64,000 nucleotides of DNA from Streptomyces sp. P9-A2. Lineage in GTDB: Bacteria > Actinomycetota > Actinomycetes > Streptomycetales > Streptomycetaceae. Shown piece by piece: positions 43,934-52,514 of the stretch. Position 1 is the first letter of the stretch, and every line of letters begins with the position of its first letter. Position numbers and translations under genes: made by a program. The notes under the pieces are model-generated. The model searched no databases. It was not told where the DNA came from and saw only the letters and a list, made by a program, of their open reading frames with translations. The DNA lies in NCBI RefSeq assembly GCF_036634175.1, contig NZ_JAZIFX010000001.1:8122001-8186000 (forward strand), in the 5' to 3' direction.

Positions 43934-44685
43934 GAGGACTTCGTCCAGCGGAAGGTGCGGGCCGCGACGGCACCGAAGACCACGGCGAACGCGACGAGCC
44001 CGAGAGCGCCCCAGCCGATGTCCGCCAGATCGCCGCGGCCGGTCAGCGCCACCGACACCCCGTCGTTGAGATAGCGCAGCGGCAGGACCATCGATACCTT
44101 CTGCAGCCAGTCCGGCATGGCGTCCAGCGGGAAGAACGAACCGGACAGGAACGCCATGGGCAGCATCAGGAAGTTGGCGATGCCGGCCACCGACTCCGGA
44201 GTGTCGGCGACGCTGCCGATGATCACGCCGAGCAGCAGGAACGTGGTGATGCCGAGGATCAGGACGGGGATCAGCAGCGGCCACCGGGAGTCGGGCACCA
44301 GGTCGAAGCCCGGAAGCATCGCCACCCCGACGAACAGCACCGACTGCACCAGGCCCACGCCCAGGGCGAGCACGTACCGGGAACCGATGACGGCGGTCAG
44401 CGGGGCGGGGGACAGCCGGATCATGCGCAGGATGTCGTCCGAGCGCCACTGCATCAGCGTGAACCCGATGCTGAAGACCGCGGCGTTGGCGACACCCCAG
44501 GAGAGCACCCCGGCGGCCGTGTAGGACAGGTAGGAGAAACCGCTCTCCTCGACGCTGCGACCGCGGAAGACGAGACCGAAGACGACGAGGAAGATCAGTG
44601 GGAAGGCGAAGGTGAAGAAGACGGTCGTCTTGTCCCGGACCTGGGCGCGGTAGCCCGCCGCGGTCAGCGCGGAGTAGGCGCTCAT
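43930..44685 (-). CDS. ABC-2 type exporter permease
   Basis: A 251-residue membrane protein with six helices. The ABC-2 signature is FFTFAFPLIFLVVFGLVFRG and the later FLMLPMAFLSGSFFPLDAMP, MVLPLRYLNDGVSVAL. It overlaps both its neighbours by 4 nt, so exporter and YcaO are translated together. It should export the finished RiPP and may give self-immunity. Confidence 0.92.
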   Translation of the reverse strand: MSAYSALTAAGYRAQVRDKTTVFFTFAFPLIFLVVFGLVFRGRSVEESGFSYLSYTAAGVLSWGVANAAVFSIGFTLMQWRSDDILRMIRLSPAPLTAVIGSRYVLALGVGLVQSVLFVGVAMLPGFDLVPDSRWPLLIPVLILGITTFLLLGVIIGSVADTPESVAGIANFLMLPMAFLSGSFFPLDAMPDWLQKVSMVLPLRYLNDGVSVALTGRGDLADIGWGALGLVAFAVVFGAVAARTFRWTKSS

Positions 44686-45644
44686 GACTGCTCCTGGTTG
44701 TTCGATGCGAGGGGGGACTTCGGCCGGGCGGTGAGCTCGAGGTAGACGTCCTCGAGGCTGGGAGTGCGGGTCTGCACGCCGTCCAGGCCGGTGAGGGGGT
44801 CGAGGGCGGCGAGGACCCGGCCGGTGGCGCGGGTCTGCAGGACGAGGTGCCCGCCCTGTACGGAGACGCCCTCCACGCCCGGCAGCCCGGCGGCCTGCTC
44901 CTCGTCGATCCGGCCGAGCGGGACCAGCAGCCGGCTGGTGGCGCCGAAGTTCCCGATCAGGCTCTGCGGTTCGTCGGTGACGACGAGCCGGCCGTCCACC
45001 AGGATGCCCACCCGGTCGCAGAGCGCTTCCGCCTCGTCCATGTGGTGGGTGGTGTACACGATGGTCCGGCCCGCCGCCTTCAGTCCCCGCAGCACCTCCC
45101 ACAGATCGCGGCGGCCCTCCGTGTCCAGCGCTGCGGTCGGCTCGTCGAGGAAGATCAGTTCGGGGCCGTGAACCAGCGCGGAGGCGATGGCGAGCCGCTG
45201 CCGCTGGCCCCCGGAGAGGTCGTCGACCCGGACGTCGTGCTGATCGCCCAGGCCCACGGCCTCCAGGGTGCGGTCGACGGCCGCGCGGTCCGTGCCGAAC
45301 AGGGCCGCGACGGTGCGCAGGTGCTCGTGCACGGTCTGCCGTACGAAGAAGGCCGAGGACTGGGTCTGCACGCCCATGCGCGGCAGCAGGCCGGTGTTGC
45401 GCGGCCAGGTCGGCTCGCCGAACACCGTGACCGAGCCGGAGTCGGCCCGGCGCAGCCCTTCCATGATCTCCACCAGGGTGGACTTGCCCGCCCCGTTGGG
45501 GCCCAGCAGCCCGAAGAACTCACCGCGCCGGATGTCCAGAGAGACCCCGTCGACCGCCCGCCGGCTGCCGTAGTTCTTGGTCACGTCGTCGACCACGACG
45601 GCCGGTCGGGCTCCGTGATCCGTGGTGGGGGAGGGGGAGCTCAT
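44682..45644 (-). CDS. ABC exporter ATP-binding protein
   Basis: A 320-residue ATPase of the DrrA type. Walker A is GLLGPNGAGKSTLVEIMEGL, the signature DDLSGGQRQRLAIASALVHG, Walker B LIFLDEPTAALD and the switch His TTHHMDEAEALCDRV. A C-terminal accessory domain of about 90 residues (RLLVPLGRIDEEQAAGL) is typical of drug and peptide exporters. ATGA overlap with the permease gene. Confidence 0.94.
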   Translation of the reverse strand: MSSPSPTTDHGARPAVVVDDVTKNYGSRRAVDGVSLDIRRGEFFGLLGPNGAGKSTLVEIMEGLRRADSGSVTVFGEPTWPRNTGLLPRMGVQTQSSAFFVRQTVHEHLRTVAALFGTDRAAVDRTLEAVGLGDQHDVRVDDLSGGQRQRLAIASALVHGPELIFLDEPTAALDTEGRRDLWEVLRGLKAAGRTIVYTTHHMDEAEALCDRVGILVDGRLVVTDEPQSLIGNFGATSRLLVPLGRIDEEQAAGLPGVEGVSVQGGHLVLQTRATGRVLAALDPLTGLDGVQTRTPSLEDVYLELTARPKSPLASNNQEQS

Positions 45645-45690
45645 ACGGGTACCTCATTCATGAGTCGCGTGTTCTTTCGGGCTCGGAGCG

Positions 45691-46854
45691 TCATCGGAGG
45701 AACAGCCACACGACGGCGGCGCAGGTGCCGGCCGCCGCGACGAGCACCAGGGCGGCCGCGGTGACGGCGTAGGAGGCGTACAGGCGGCGGGCGCGCGGCG
45801 GGTAGGCGGCGACGGCGTCCCGCCCGCGGCGGCGCAGGGTCAGGTACGCGCCGGTCTCCGGGGCGAGGTTGGCGGCGCCCAGCAGGTGGCCGAGCATGCG
45901 GTAGCCGTCCAGCGGGGGCAGCGGGACCAGATTGCTCAGTGCCTGCACGATGCCGACGAAGAGCATCCCGGTCAGCACCGGGCGGGCGGGGTCGGCCGGG
46001 CCCAGGAGCGCCCACCACAGGGCGAAGGGCAGCAGGAGCGTCAGGTTGACGTAGGCGCCCGCGGCGGCGACCACCAGTTTCGCCCGCAGGCCGGGCAGGA
46101 ACAGGTAGTTGTCGACCGCGCAGTACATCATCATGGCCGGGAACCGCCAGCGCAGCCCGATCTCGGACACCACGCCGCCGTAGTGCCGGGCGGCGACGCC
46201 GTGGGCGAGTTCGTGCAGGCAGATGCTGAACCAGAGGAAGACCGCGAACGGGACGAGCGCCAGGGGGCTGGTGAGCAGCTTCCACGTCCCGTCGAGGAAC
46301 GCCCCCGCGTCCCACAGGACGGCGACGGTCATCACCACGACGGCCGCGGCCGGCGGCAGTTGCGCCCAGGGGCGCAGCACCGGCCGCAGCAGCCGGTGCA
46401 GGCGCCCCGTCGTCGCGTGGGCGTCGGCGACGGTCCGCCGGGTGCCCGCCCAGAACGTGCCGGTACGGGCCGGGCCGGCCTCCGGTGGCGCGGGCTCCGG
46501 GGAACCGTCGAGCAGCCCCCGGGTGCCCAGCAGACCCAGGAGTCGCGTCCACTGCTCCTCCGGCAGTCTGCGCCGGAAGCGCTGCGCGTACGCGGCCACC
46601 ACGTCGTCGACGTTCCGGGTCCCGTCGAGCAGACCGATGACGAAGTGCTCGCGCGGGCCCACCTCGAACGCGGCGCCGCTGACCGGGTGCTTGATCAGGT
46701 GGACGGTGCGCGGGCCGCGCAGCAGCGCGGGACTGATCAGCACACCCTGCCGCAGAGCGGGCCGGTAGGCCCGGGCGGCGGCGGCCCGGTCCGCGGCCGG
46801 GCCCTCGCCGGAGGCCCGGCCGGCGGCAGCGCCGGCATGGTCGGTGGTGCTCAT
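45691..46854 (-). CDS. M50-type membrane metalloprotease with PqqD-like N-terminus
   Basis: A 387-residue protein. Residues about 35-115 resemble a PqqD-like fold (VLISPALLRGPRTVHLIKHP, GPREHFVIGLLDGTRNVDDV). The membrane part contains CLHELAHGVAARHYGGVVSE, an HExxH zinc site inside a helix, and NLVPLPPLDGYRMLGH, the NPxPPLDG-type third-ligand motif. Site-2-protease-like enzymes in RiPP clusters are thought to remove or process leader peptides at the membrane. The PqqD-like part could bind the leader. ATG 46854 overlaps the upstream gene's stop by 4 nt. Confidence 0.85.
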   Translation of the reverse strand: MSTTDHAGAAAGRASGEGPAADRAAAARAYRPALRQGVLISPALLRGPRTVHLIKHPVSGAAFEVGPREHFVIGLLDGTRNVDDVVAAYAQRFRRRLPEEQWTRLLGLLGTRGLLDGSPEPAPPEAGPARTGTFWAGTRRTVADAHATTGRLHRLLRPVLRPWAQLPPAAAVVVMTVAVLWDAGAFLDGTWKLLTSPLALVPFAVFLWFSICLHELAHGVAARHYGGVVSEIGLRWRFPAMMMYCAVDNYLFLPGLRAKLVVAAAGAYVNLTLLLPFALWWALLGPADPARPVLTGMLFVGIVQALSNLVPLPPLDGYRMLGHLLGAANLAPETGAYLTLRRRGRDAVAAYPPRARRLYASYAVTAAALVLVAAAGTCAAVVWLFLR

Positions 46855-47981
46855 GAGGCCGCCTGCCGTCCCTCGGCCGGTTCGCGCAGCACCCGGCCCA
46901 GGGCGAAGGCCAGGTACGCCTCGTCCCGGATGGTCACGTGCAGCCGGTTGTTCGTCATGTGCATGTACGGCGAGAGAAGACGGGGCAGCACCGCCGGGGC
47001 ATGCGTGACCGTCACCAGCGGGGCCGCGCCGGGGTCCTCGGCGCGCTCCTGGCCGGTGTCCTCGCGGGCCGGGCCGTCCCAGGCAGGGAAGGCGAGTTCG
47101 CCGCGCGCGGTGAGCTCCACCACCCGCTCGCGCAGTTCCAGACAGTGCTCGGCCCAGCGGCGCAGGAACGCCGGCAGCCGGGACAGGTCACCGCTCGCCA
47201 GCGTCTGCCGCACCTGGGCGAAACGTGCACCGAGGGCGGGTGCCTCCCGTTCGTAGGTGCGCTCGTACTCGCTGGACCCGATGAAACCGGTGCCGGGGAA
47301 CAGCCGGTGCCAGAAGTCGTAGTAGGAGTCGAGGTAGTCCGCGAGCCGCTCCTCCTCGGGCAGGAAGCAGCCGGCCATCACCATCATCAGCTGCGCCGAG
47401 GTGCCCAGCAGCACCGTCCGCAGGTGCAGGTTCATGCTCCGGTACGCCTCCAGCACGAGGTCGCTGGAGTGCCGGAAGTGCCACTCGGCGAGCTCCACGC
47501 CGGCCGGGCCGCCGTACTTGGCGTACTCGGGGGCGTAAGCCTCGTAGGAGAACGAGTTGTTCGGTCTGAGGTTCATCCGGCCGTCCGGGCCCATGTACGC
47601 GGCGCGGTCCTCACCGGGGAACTCGATGTCGAACAGGGAGTTGTAGAAGTCCTTCAGGAAGCCCGAGTCGACCTCGTACAGGGCGGGGCGGGTCTTCAGG
47701 AAGCCGCTGATCGCCTCCTCGGCGCGGCGGCGCACCTCGGCCTCGGTCTCCGGACCGCTCGGCCGCAGCCGCAGCCGCACATGCGGGCCCTCCAGCCAGT
47801 AGGTGATGAAGAAGTAGCCCGACAGCAGCCCCTCCTCGGTGAGCCGGTCCACCAGCGGACGGACGCACTTCACCAGCAACGGCTGGGGATTGGCGGCGTA
47901 GAAGACGTGCAGCGCCAGCCACGGCGAGGGGGCGGCGCCCGGAGCGGGCCGGAAGGCCGCGGGTTCGGTCAGTTCGGACAT
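46851..47981 (-). CDS. Thiopeptide-type small LanB protein (glutamate elimination domain)
   Basis: A 376-residue protein of the SpaB-C/thiopep_ocin type. WLALHVFYAANPQPLLVKCV, FFITYWLEGPHVRLRLRPSG, EYAKYGGPAGVELAEWHFRH and YMHMTNNRLHVTIRDEAYLA are the family blocks. Split-LanB clusters encode it apart from the glutamyl transferase; it removes glutamate from glutamylated Ser/Thr to give dehydroalanine and dehydrobutyrine. Related proteins in thiopeptide clusters are pyridine synthases. Since this is the only copy here, the elimination role is the more likely. Stop-start overlaps on both sides. Confidence 0.85.
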   Translation of the reverse strand: MSELTEPAAFRPAPGAAPSPWLALHVFYAANPQPLLVKCVRPLVDRLTEEGLLSGYFFITYWLEGPHVRLRLRPSGPETEAEVRRRAEEAISGFLKTRPALYEVDSGFLKDFYNSLFDIEFPGEDRAAYMGPDGRMNLRPNNSFSYEAYAPEYAKYGGPAGVELAEWHFRHSSDLVLEAYRSMNLHLRTVLLGTSAQLMMVMAGCFLPEEERLADYLDSYYDFWHRLFPGTGFIGSSEYERTYEREAPALGARFAQVRQTLASGDLSRLPAFLRRWAEHCLELRERVVELTARGELAFPAWDGPAREDTGQERAEDPGAAPLVTVTHAPAVLPRLLSPYMHMTNNRLHVTIRDEAYLAFALGRVLREPAEGRQAAS

Positions 47982-50788
47982 GACGGTGCGACCTCCTGGT
48001 CGGACTGCGGCAGCCGGCGGGTGGTGAAGGTCTCCACGGCGAGTTCGGCGACGTGCCGGCCGCGCCGGGAAGTGAGATGGAGGCCGTCCTCGGCGGGAAG
48101 CATCTCCCGGAAGGCCACCCGGGTACCGGGCTTCCGCTCCACCAGGGCGTCGAACGTGGCCAGGCACAGCGGGCTGTCGAAGTCGACGTGGACGGGCTTG
48201 GCCCCGATGGGGCCCTGGCCGGGGTGAGAGACCGTGGCGAAGCAGCGGTCCGGCAGGCCGTGGGCGCGCTGCCAGCGCCGGTACTCCAGGTAGTGCTCCT
48301 CCTCGCCCGAGCCCTGGGCGCGGACCGGCAGGACCTCGGCGTCCGCGGTCCAGGTGCGCCGGCCGACCACCACGTCCCCGTGCGTGACCCGGGGCCTGCG
48401 GGTGACCCCGCCGACCGACCCGCCCTCGGGCACCCCCGACCAGACGTCGAAGGGCGCCATGGTGCTGGGGGAGAGGAGCAGCAGGCTGCGCGGGATCTCC
48501 GGAAGCGCGATCGGCACGAGGTAGCCGAGGTACACCGGCACGACCTCGCGGCCGAGGCGGCGGGAGCGGAGCACCAGACGGCCGGCCGCCTCGTCGTGGA
48601 CGACGTAGAGGTCGTCCAGGTGGATGCGGTCCTCCTCGGGCACGGTGCTGGTCTCGCCGGGGCACACTATCTGATAGCCGGTCAGCCGTCCGTGCAGGTT
48701 GAGGTTGCTGGTGACCGGACCGCCGGTGACCTCCGCCAGCACGGCGCCGTCCGGGCAACGCGCCGCCATCTCCGCGCGCAGCGCGTCGCAGAATCCGGGG
48801 GCGGCCGGGTCGCCGTCCGGGGCGGTGCCGTCGTAGAGATGGGTGAACCGGCTGAAGGGGAAGGCCAGTCCGCCGTACGACTTGTTGAGCACCACCAGGG
48901 GCCGGCCGCCCTCGGGCCGGGACAGCTGCAGGTGGTGGCTCTGCGGGGTGAAGTGGCCGGTGATCCCGTCGAGTTCGCCCGCGGTCTCGGACAGCAGCGC
49001 GGCGGGCAGCTCGATCTCCTCGGCGTCGCGTTCCGCGTCGTCCCGCCACAGGGAGCACATCCCCGCGTGGAAGTGGCGGCGGGCCCGGTCGAGCGACTTC
49101 ATCTCGCCCTGCCCGAGCCAGTTCTCCTCGGGCACATAGGCACCCTGGTCGTCGAACGAGACCCGCTTGGAGGTGAAGGAGATGTACTGGTCGAAGAAGT
49201 CCTCGTGGAAGTCGTGGACCAGGCCGAGCAGATCGTCGCACCGGCCGCCGCGCCCGTAACGGGCGATGAAGAAGCCCATGAGAGTGATGCGCTGCGGCAG
49301 CGTCAGGTCGAACAGCGGCAGGACGCCCTCGACGGCGCGCAGGGCCCGGCCGGTGTCCCCGCCGAGCACGGCGGACGCGCACTCCGACACGTCACCGGTG
49401 TCCACGTCCTCGTACACCAGGGTCTGCGGGAGCGCCGGTTCGGCCGCCCCCAGTTCCCGCTGGGCGTCGAGGAGCCCCGTCCGCAGGGCGCCCAACAGGG
49501 CACGGCGTTCGTCGACACCGGCCCCGGGGTAGCGGGCGAGGCAGTCGGCCGGGCCGTCCAGCAGGCCGGCCAGCCGGTCGGCCCAGGCGGCGCCCAGCGA
49601 GCGCAGGGCCTCCTGGTAGGAGCGCAGCGGATCGCGGTCGTGCACGTCCGCGCGGAGCACCGGCACCTGCACCATGCCGAGGTCCAGCAGGGCCGACGCG
49701 TACCGCTCGCACGCCTCGCGTCCCGCGTCGTGCTCGCTCTCCAGCCAGGCCACCAGGTCCCGGTGGCGCACCGGGTCCGGGCGTCCGCCGAGCCACTCCA
49801 GCAGCCGCTCCAGGGTTCCGCTGCTGCGCAGGAAGAACAGCCGGTCGCGGACCGCGTCGAACGTGACCGCGGCGCTGTCGTCGCCCGCGGCCAGCACATG
49901 GCGCACATAGCGGATGCGGTCGGCGTCGCGTCCCCATCCCGGCGAGAGGACCACCGGCAGGTCCTGGCGGCGTCCCGGGTCGGACCTGATCAGTTCGGTG
50001 AGCCGGGCCAGGGCCACCACGTTGAGCCGTACGTGGCTCACCCAGTCCTCGCCGGTGTACAGCGCCGCCCCGTCGTCCGCGGGGCCGTCGGTGAAGGTGC
50101 CCAGGCCGATGCCGGTGAAGGTGCTGAACGGGCTGGTCTTGCAGGCCGTGCGGTACAGGTAGGTCAGCGCGGACCGCTCGATCTTGCGCAGGCGGTTGCC
50201 CGGCCGCGGGCTCGTGTCGCGCAGGTAGGTGTCCAGCCGCCCGTCGAGGGCGGGTGAGGCGAGGAGCAGACCGAGGCGCAGCCGGTCGTCGGCCAGCACC
50301 TCGCGCAACGCGCGGCGGTTCTCCCGCAGTTCACCGGCGAGCAGGTCGGCGCCGCCGGCCCGGAGCACCTCCAGGCGGGCACGGTCGCGCAGCCACTCCT
50401 CGGTGAGCCGGCCGGTCTCCGGGTCCCGTTCCGCCACCAGGCGGACGGCGGCCGTGGGGTCGGCCGGCAGCCGGTTGTTGAAGATCTGCCGCCGCAGGTT
50501 GATCAGACTGCGGCGGGCGGCCGCATCACCCGGGTCCTCCTCGGGGCCGGTGGTCGACTTGACCAGGGTGTGCAGCAGATCGCTCAGCGCCGCACCGGCG
50601 GCAGTCAGGCGTTCCTCCTCGTCCAGCACGCTGTCGGCCCAGCGGCGGGTGCCGGGGCAACGCAGGCCGTGCACGGCCTCGACGGGAAGACCGGCGGCGC
50701 GCAGTACGAAGCGCCGGCCGAGTTCCCAGTGGGCGTCGGTGGCGGGCTCCGGGAGGGTGTCCGGGGAACCGGAATCTATCGGGATCAT
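47969..50788 (-). CDS. Class I lantibiotic-type dehydratase, glutamylation subunit (LanB N-domain)
   Basis: A 939-residue LanB N-terminal-type protein. GNRLRKIERSALTYLYRTACK, TSPFSTFTGIGLG, GFFIARYGRGGRCDDLLGLV and FTPQSHHLQLSRPEGGRPLV are family blocks; the first includes the region that binds glutamyl-tRNA. It activates Ser/Thr of the precursor by glutamylation from Glu-tRNA. Two ATGs are close: for 50788 GAAGGA lies 6 nt upstream, for 50794 it touches the start, so 50788 is chosen. It overlaps the elimination gene by 13 nt. Confidence 0.9.
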   Translation of the reverse strand: MIPIDSGSPDTLPEPATDAHWELGRRFVLRAAGLPVEAVHGLRCPGTRRWADSVLDEEERLTAAGAALSDLLHTLVKSTTGPEEDPGDAAARRSLINLRRQIFNNRLPADPTAAVRLVAERDPETGRLTEEWLRDRARLEVLRAGGADLLAGELRENRRALREVLADDRLRLGLLLASPALDGRLDTYLRDTSPRPGNRLRKIERSALTYLYRTACKTSPFSTFTGIGLGTFTDGPADDGAALYTGEDWVSHVRLNVVALARLTELIRSDPGRRQDLPVVLSPGWGRDADRIRYVRHVLAAGDDSAAVTFDAVRDRLFFLRSSGTLERLLEWLGGRPDPVRHRDLVAWLESEHDAGREACERYASALLDLGMVQVPVLRADVHDRDPLRSYQEALRSLGAAWADRLAGLLDGPADCLARYPGAGVDERRALLGALRTGLLDAQRELGAAEPALPQTLVYEDVDTGDVSECASAVLGGDTGRALRAVEGVLPLFDLTLPQRITLMGFFIARYGRGGRCDDLLGLVHDFHEDFFDQYISFTSKRVSFDDQGAYVPEENWLGQGEMKSLDRARRHFHAGMCSLWRDDAERDAEEIELPAALLSETAGELDGITGHFTPQSHHLQLSRPEGGRPLVVLNKSYGGLAFPFSRFTHLYDGTAPDGDPAAPGFCDALRAEMAARCPDGAVLAEVTGGPVTSNLNLHGRLTGYQIVCPGETSTVPEEDRIHLDDLYVVHDEAAGRLVLRSRRLGREVVPVYLGYLVPIALPEIPRSLLLLSPSTMAPFDVWSGVPEGGSVGGVTRRPRVTHGDVVVGRRTWTADAEVLPVRAQGSGEEEHYLEYRRWQRAHGLPDRCFATVSHPGQGPIGAKPVHVDFDSPLCLATFDALVERKPGTRVAFREMLPAEDGLHLTSRRGRHVAELAVETFTTRRLPQSDQEVAPSCPN

Positions 50789-50807
50789 GAACATTCCTTC
50801 GCGGCCG

Positions 50808-52442
50808 TCAGGCGATCTCGTGGCGGAAGTCGGCGGACCCGGGCCGTTCGTGACCGAGGGCCATGATGAGCAGGGGGGCCTCGTCCCCGTCCGCCAGGCC
50901 GAGCCGCTCGACGAAGGAGACGTTGTCGAAACCGAGCGCCACACCGGCGCCCAGGCTCAGGGCGGACGCCGCCAGGTAGAAGCTCTGCGCGACGGCGCCG
51001 GCGGTGCCGACGGCCAGCCGGTAGCCGCGGTCGCCGACGGCGTCCAGCACGGCGGTGGTCCGCACGGTGGGCACGAGCACCACCCCGGCCTGCTCCAGGT
51101 TGTAGTTGGCCAGAAAGTAGTTCTCCTGCAGGAAGGAGCCCTGCGGGCCGGCGGCCACCGGCCGCAGGTCGCCGCGTTCGGCGTCGTAGACGTACGCTCC
51201 CTGCTCCACCCCCTCGACGTGGTTGACGAAGGCGTACATCCGGGCGAGGCGGACCTCACCGGCCGGGTCGGTGTCGCCCGCCAGCCGGGTCCCGGAGCAG
51301 GCCGCCAGCACCGCCGACAGATGCTCCCCGGACACCCGGCGCCGGGCGTCGAACCGGCCGAAGCTGGAGCGCCGGTCGCGCAGGGTCCGGCGCAGACCGG
51401 TGCCGGGGAAGGCCGGAGCGGGCAGCTCCACCCGGTCGCCGCCGGCGTCGGCGGGCAGGGCCGCGGCGGCCGCCAGCGCCCCGGGAGCGGGCCGGTCGGC
51501 GGCGCCGGCCAGGGTCGCGGAGTGCATCTCGCGCAGCGCGGTGAAGTCCAGCAGGGTGCGGGAGCGTTCGACGTCCCGGTGGTGGACGGAGGGCCGGTGG
51601 GCCGGGTCGGTGCGCGGGGCGTCGTCGAGGGCCGGGGCCCGTGAGGACGCCGGCGCGTCCCAGTGCAGCGGCACGACCGCGAACACGGTCTCCTCCTCGC
51701 CCTTCACCCCGAGCAGTTCGTTGAGCCGGGACTCGTCGAACCACATCACGGGGGCGAGGCGCAGTCCCCGGGCGGCGGCCCAGATCCGCCAGGTGTGCAC
51801 CAGGGTGCCGACGTCGGTGGAGACCACGTGGAAGGAGAAGCTGTTGTACTTGAAGGAGTTCTGCCAGTACTTGACGCCGAGGATCAGGTACTGGTCGGTG
51901 TCGAGGGCCTCGGCGGGCGCGTCCGGGCCCAGTGCCCGGCGGACCCGGTCGGTGACGTCGCCGGCCAGCAGCCGCTGCAGGGCGTGCCGGTGGATGTCGT
52001 AGTAGTGCAGGCCCGGGGTGAGGGGACCGGAGGCACCGGACGCCCAGTGGATGCTCACCGGGTACAGGCCCCCGCCGCCCGCGGTGCCGCGCGACCAGTT
52101 GGCGTGCGTGTAGAACGGCAGACCGGGCAGGTCGGTGTTGGCCTGGATGCCCAGACGGCGCCCGGTCAGCCCGTAGGAGTCCTGGAGCATCGCCGACAGC
52201 AGCGGCAGACTGAAGCCGCGGGCGGCGTCGCCGTCCCGCACCGGGACCGTGCCGGGCAGCAGCCCCGGTGCGATCGGGACCTCGGCGAGGTCCTCGGTGG
52301 CGGGCAGGGCGAACGCCTCGGCGTGCGGATAGTACTTGCCCTTGCGCGGGCCGTCGTCCCAGTTCACGACGTGGTCGGTGGGCTCCATCGGGACGCGCCC
52401 GCGGTGCAGGACGGCGTGCGCGTATTCATGGGCGTACCCCAC
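50808..52442 (-). CDS. SagB-type azoline dehydrogenase (FMN, two-domain)
   Basis: A 544-residue oxidase. The N-terminal half starts with HAVLHRGRVPMEPTDHVVNW and has ANWSRGTAGGGGLYPVSIHW; the C-terminal half is a nitroreductase domain with LRRTLRDRRSSFGRFDARRR and ALSLGAGVALGFDNVSF. Such FMN enzymes oxidise thiazolines/oxazolines to azoles. The GTG at 52442 follows AAAGGGGG; the frame continues 15 codons up to another possible start. It lies 19 bp before the LanB gene. Confidence 0.9.
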   Translation of the reverse strand: MGYAHEYAHAVLHRGRVPMEPTDHVVNWDDGPRKGKYYPHAEAFALPATEDLAEVPIAPGLLPGTVPVRDGDAARGFSLPLLSAMLQDSYGLTGRRLGIQANTDLPGLPFYTHANWSRGTAGGGGLYPVSIHWASGASGPLTPGLHYYDIHRHALQRLLAGDVTDRVRRALGPDAPAEALDTDQYLILGVKYWQNSFKYNSFSFHVVSTDVGTLVHTWRIWAAARGLRLAPVMWFDESRLNELLGVKGEEETVFAVVPLHWDAPASSRAPALDDAPRTDPAHRPSVHHRDVERSRTLLDFTALREMHSATLAGAADRPAPGALAAAAALPADAGGDRVELPAPAFPGTGLRRTLRDRRSSFGRFDARRRVSGEHLSAVLAACSGTRLAGDTDPAGEVRLARMYAFVNHVEGVEQGAYVYDAERGDLRPVAAGPQGSFLQENYFLANYNLEQAGVVLVPTVRTTAVLDAVGDRGYRLAVGTAGAVAQSFYLAASALSLGAGVALGFDNVSFVERLGLADGDEAPLLIMALGHERPGSADFRHEIA

Positions 52443-52514
52443 GGGATCCCCCTTTCCTCGGTTCTTCCTCGGTTCGTCGGCGTTCACGGTTCACGCGCCG
52501 GGGCGGTCGGTCGC

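Noticed and set aside
40820..44074. 1084-codon plus-strand open frame across the M20 and YcaO genes
   Set aside because: It is the antisense of two well-recognised genes; long antisense frames are expected at this GC content and its translation has no family-like sequence.
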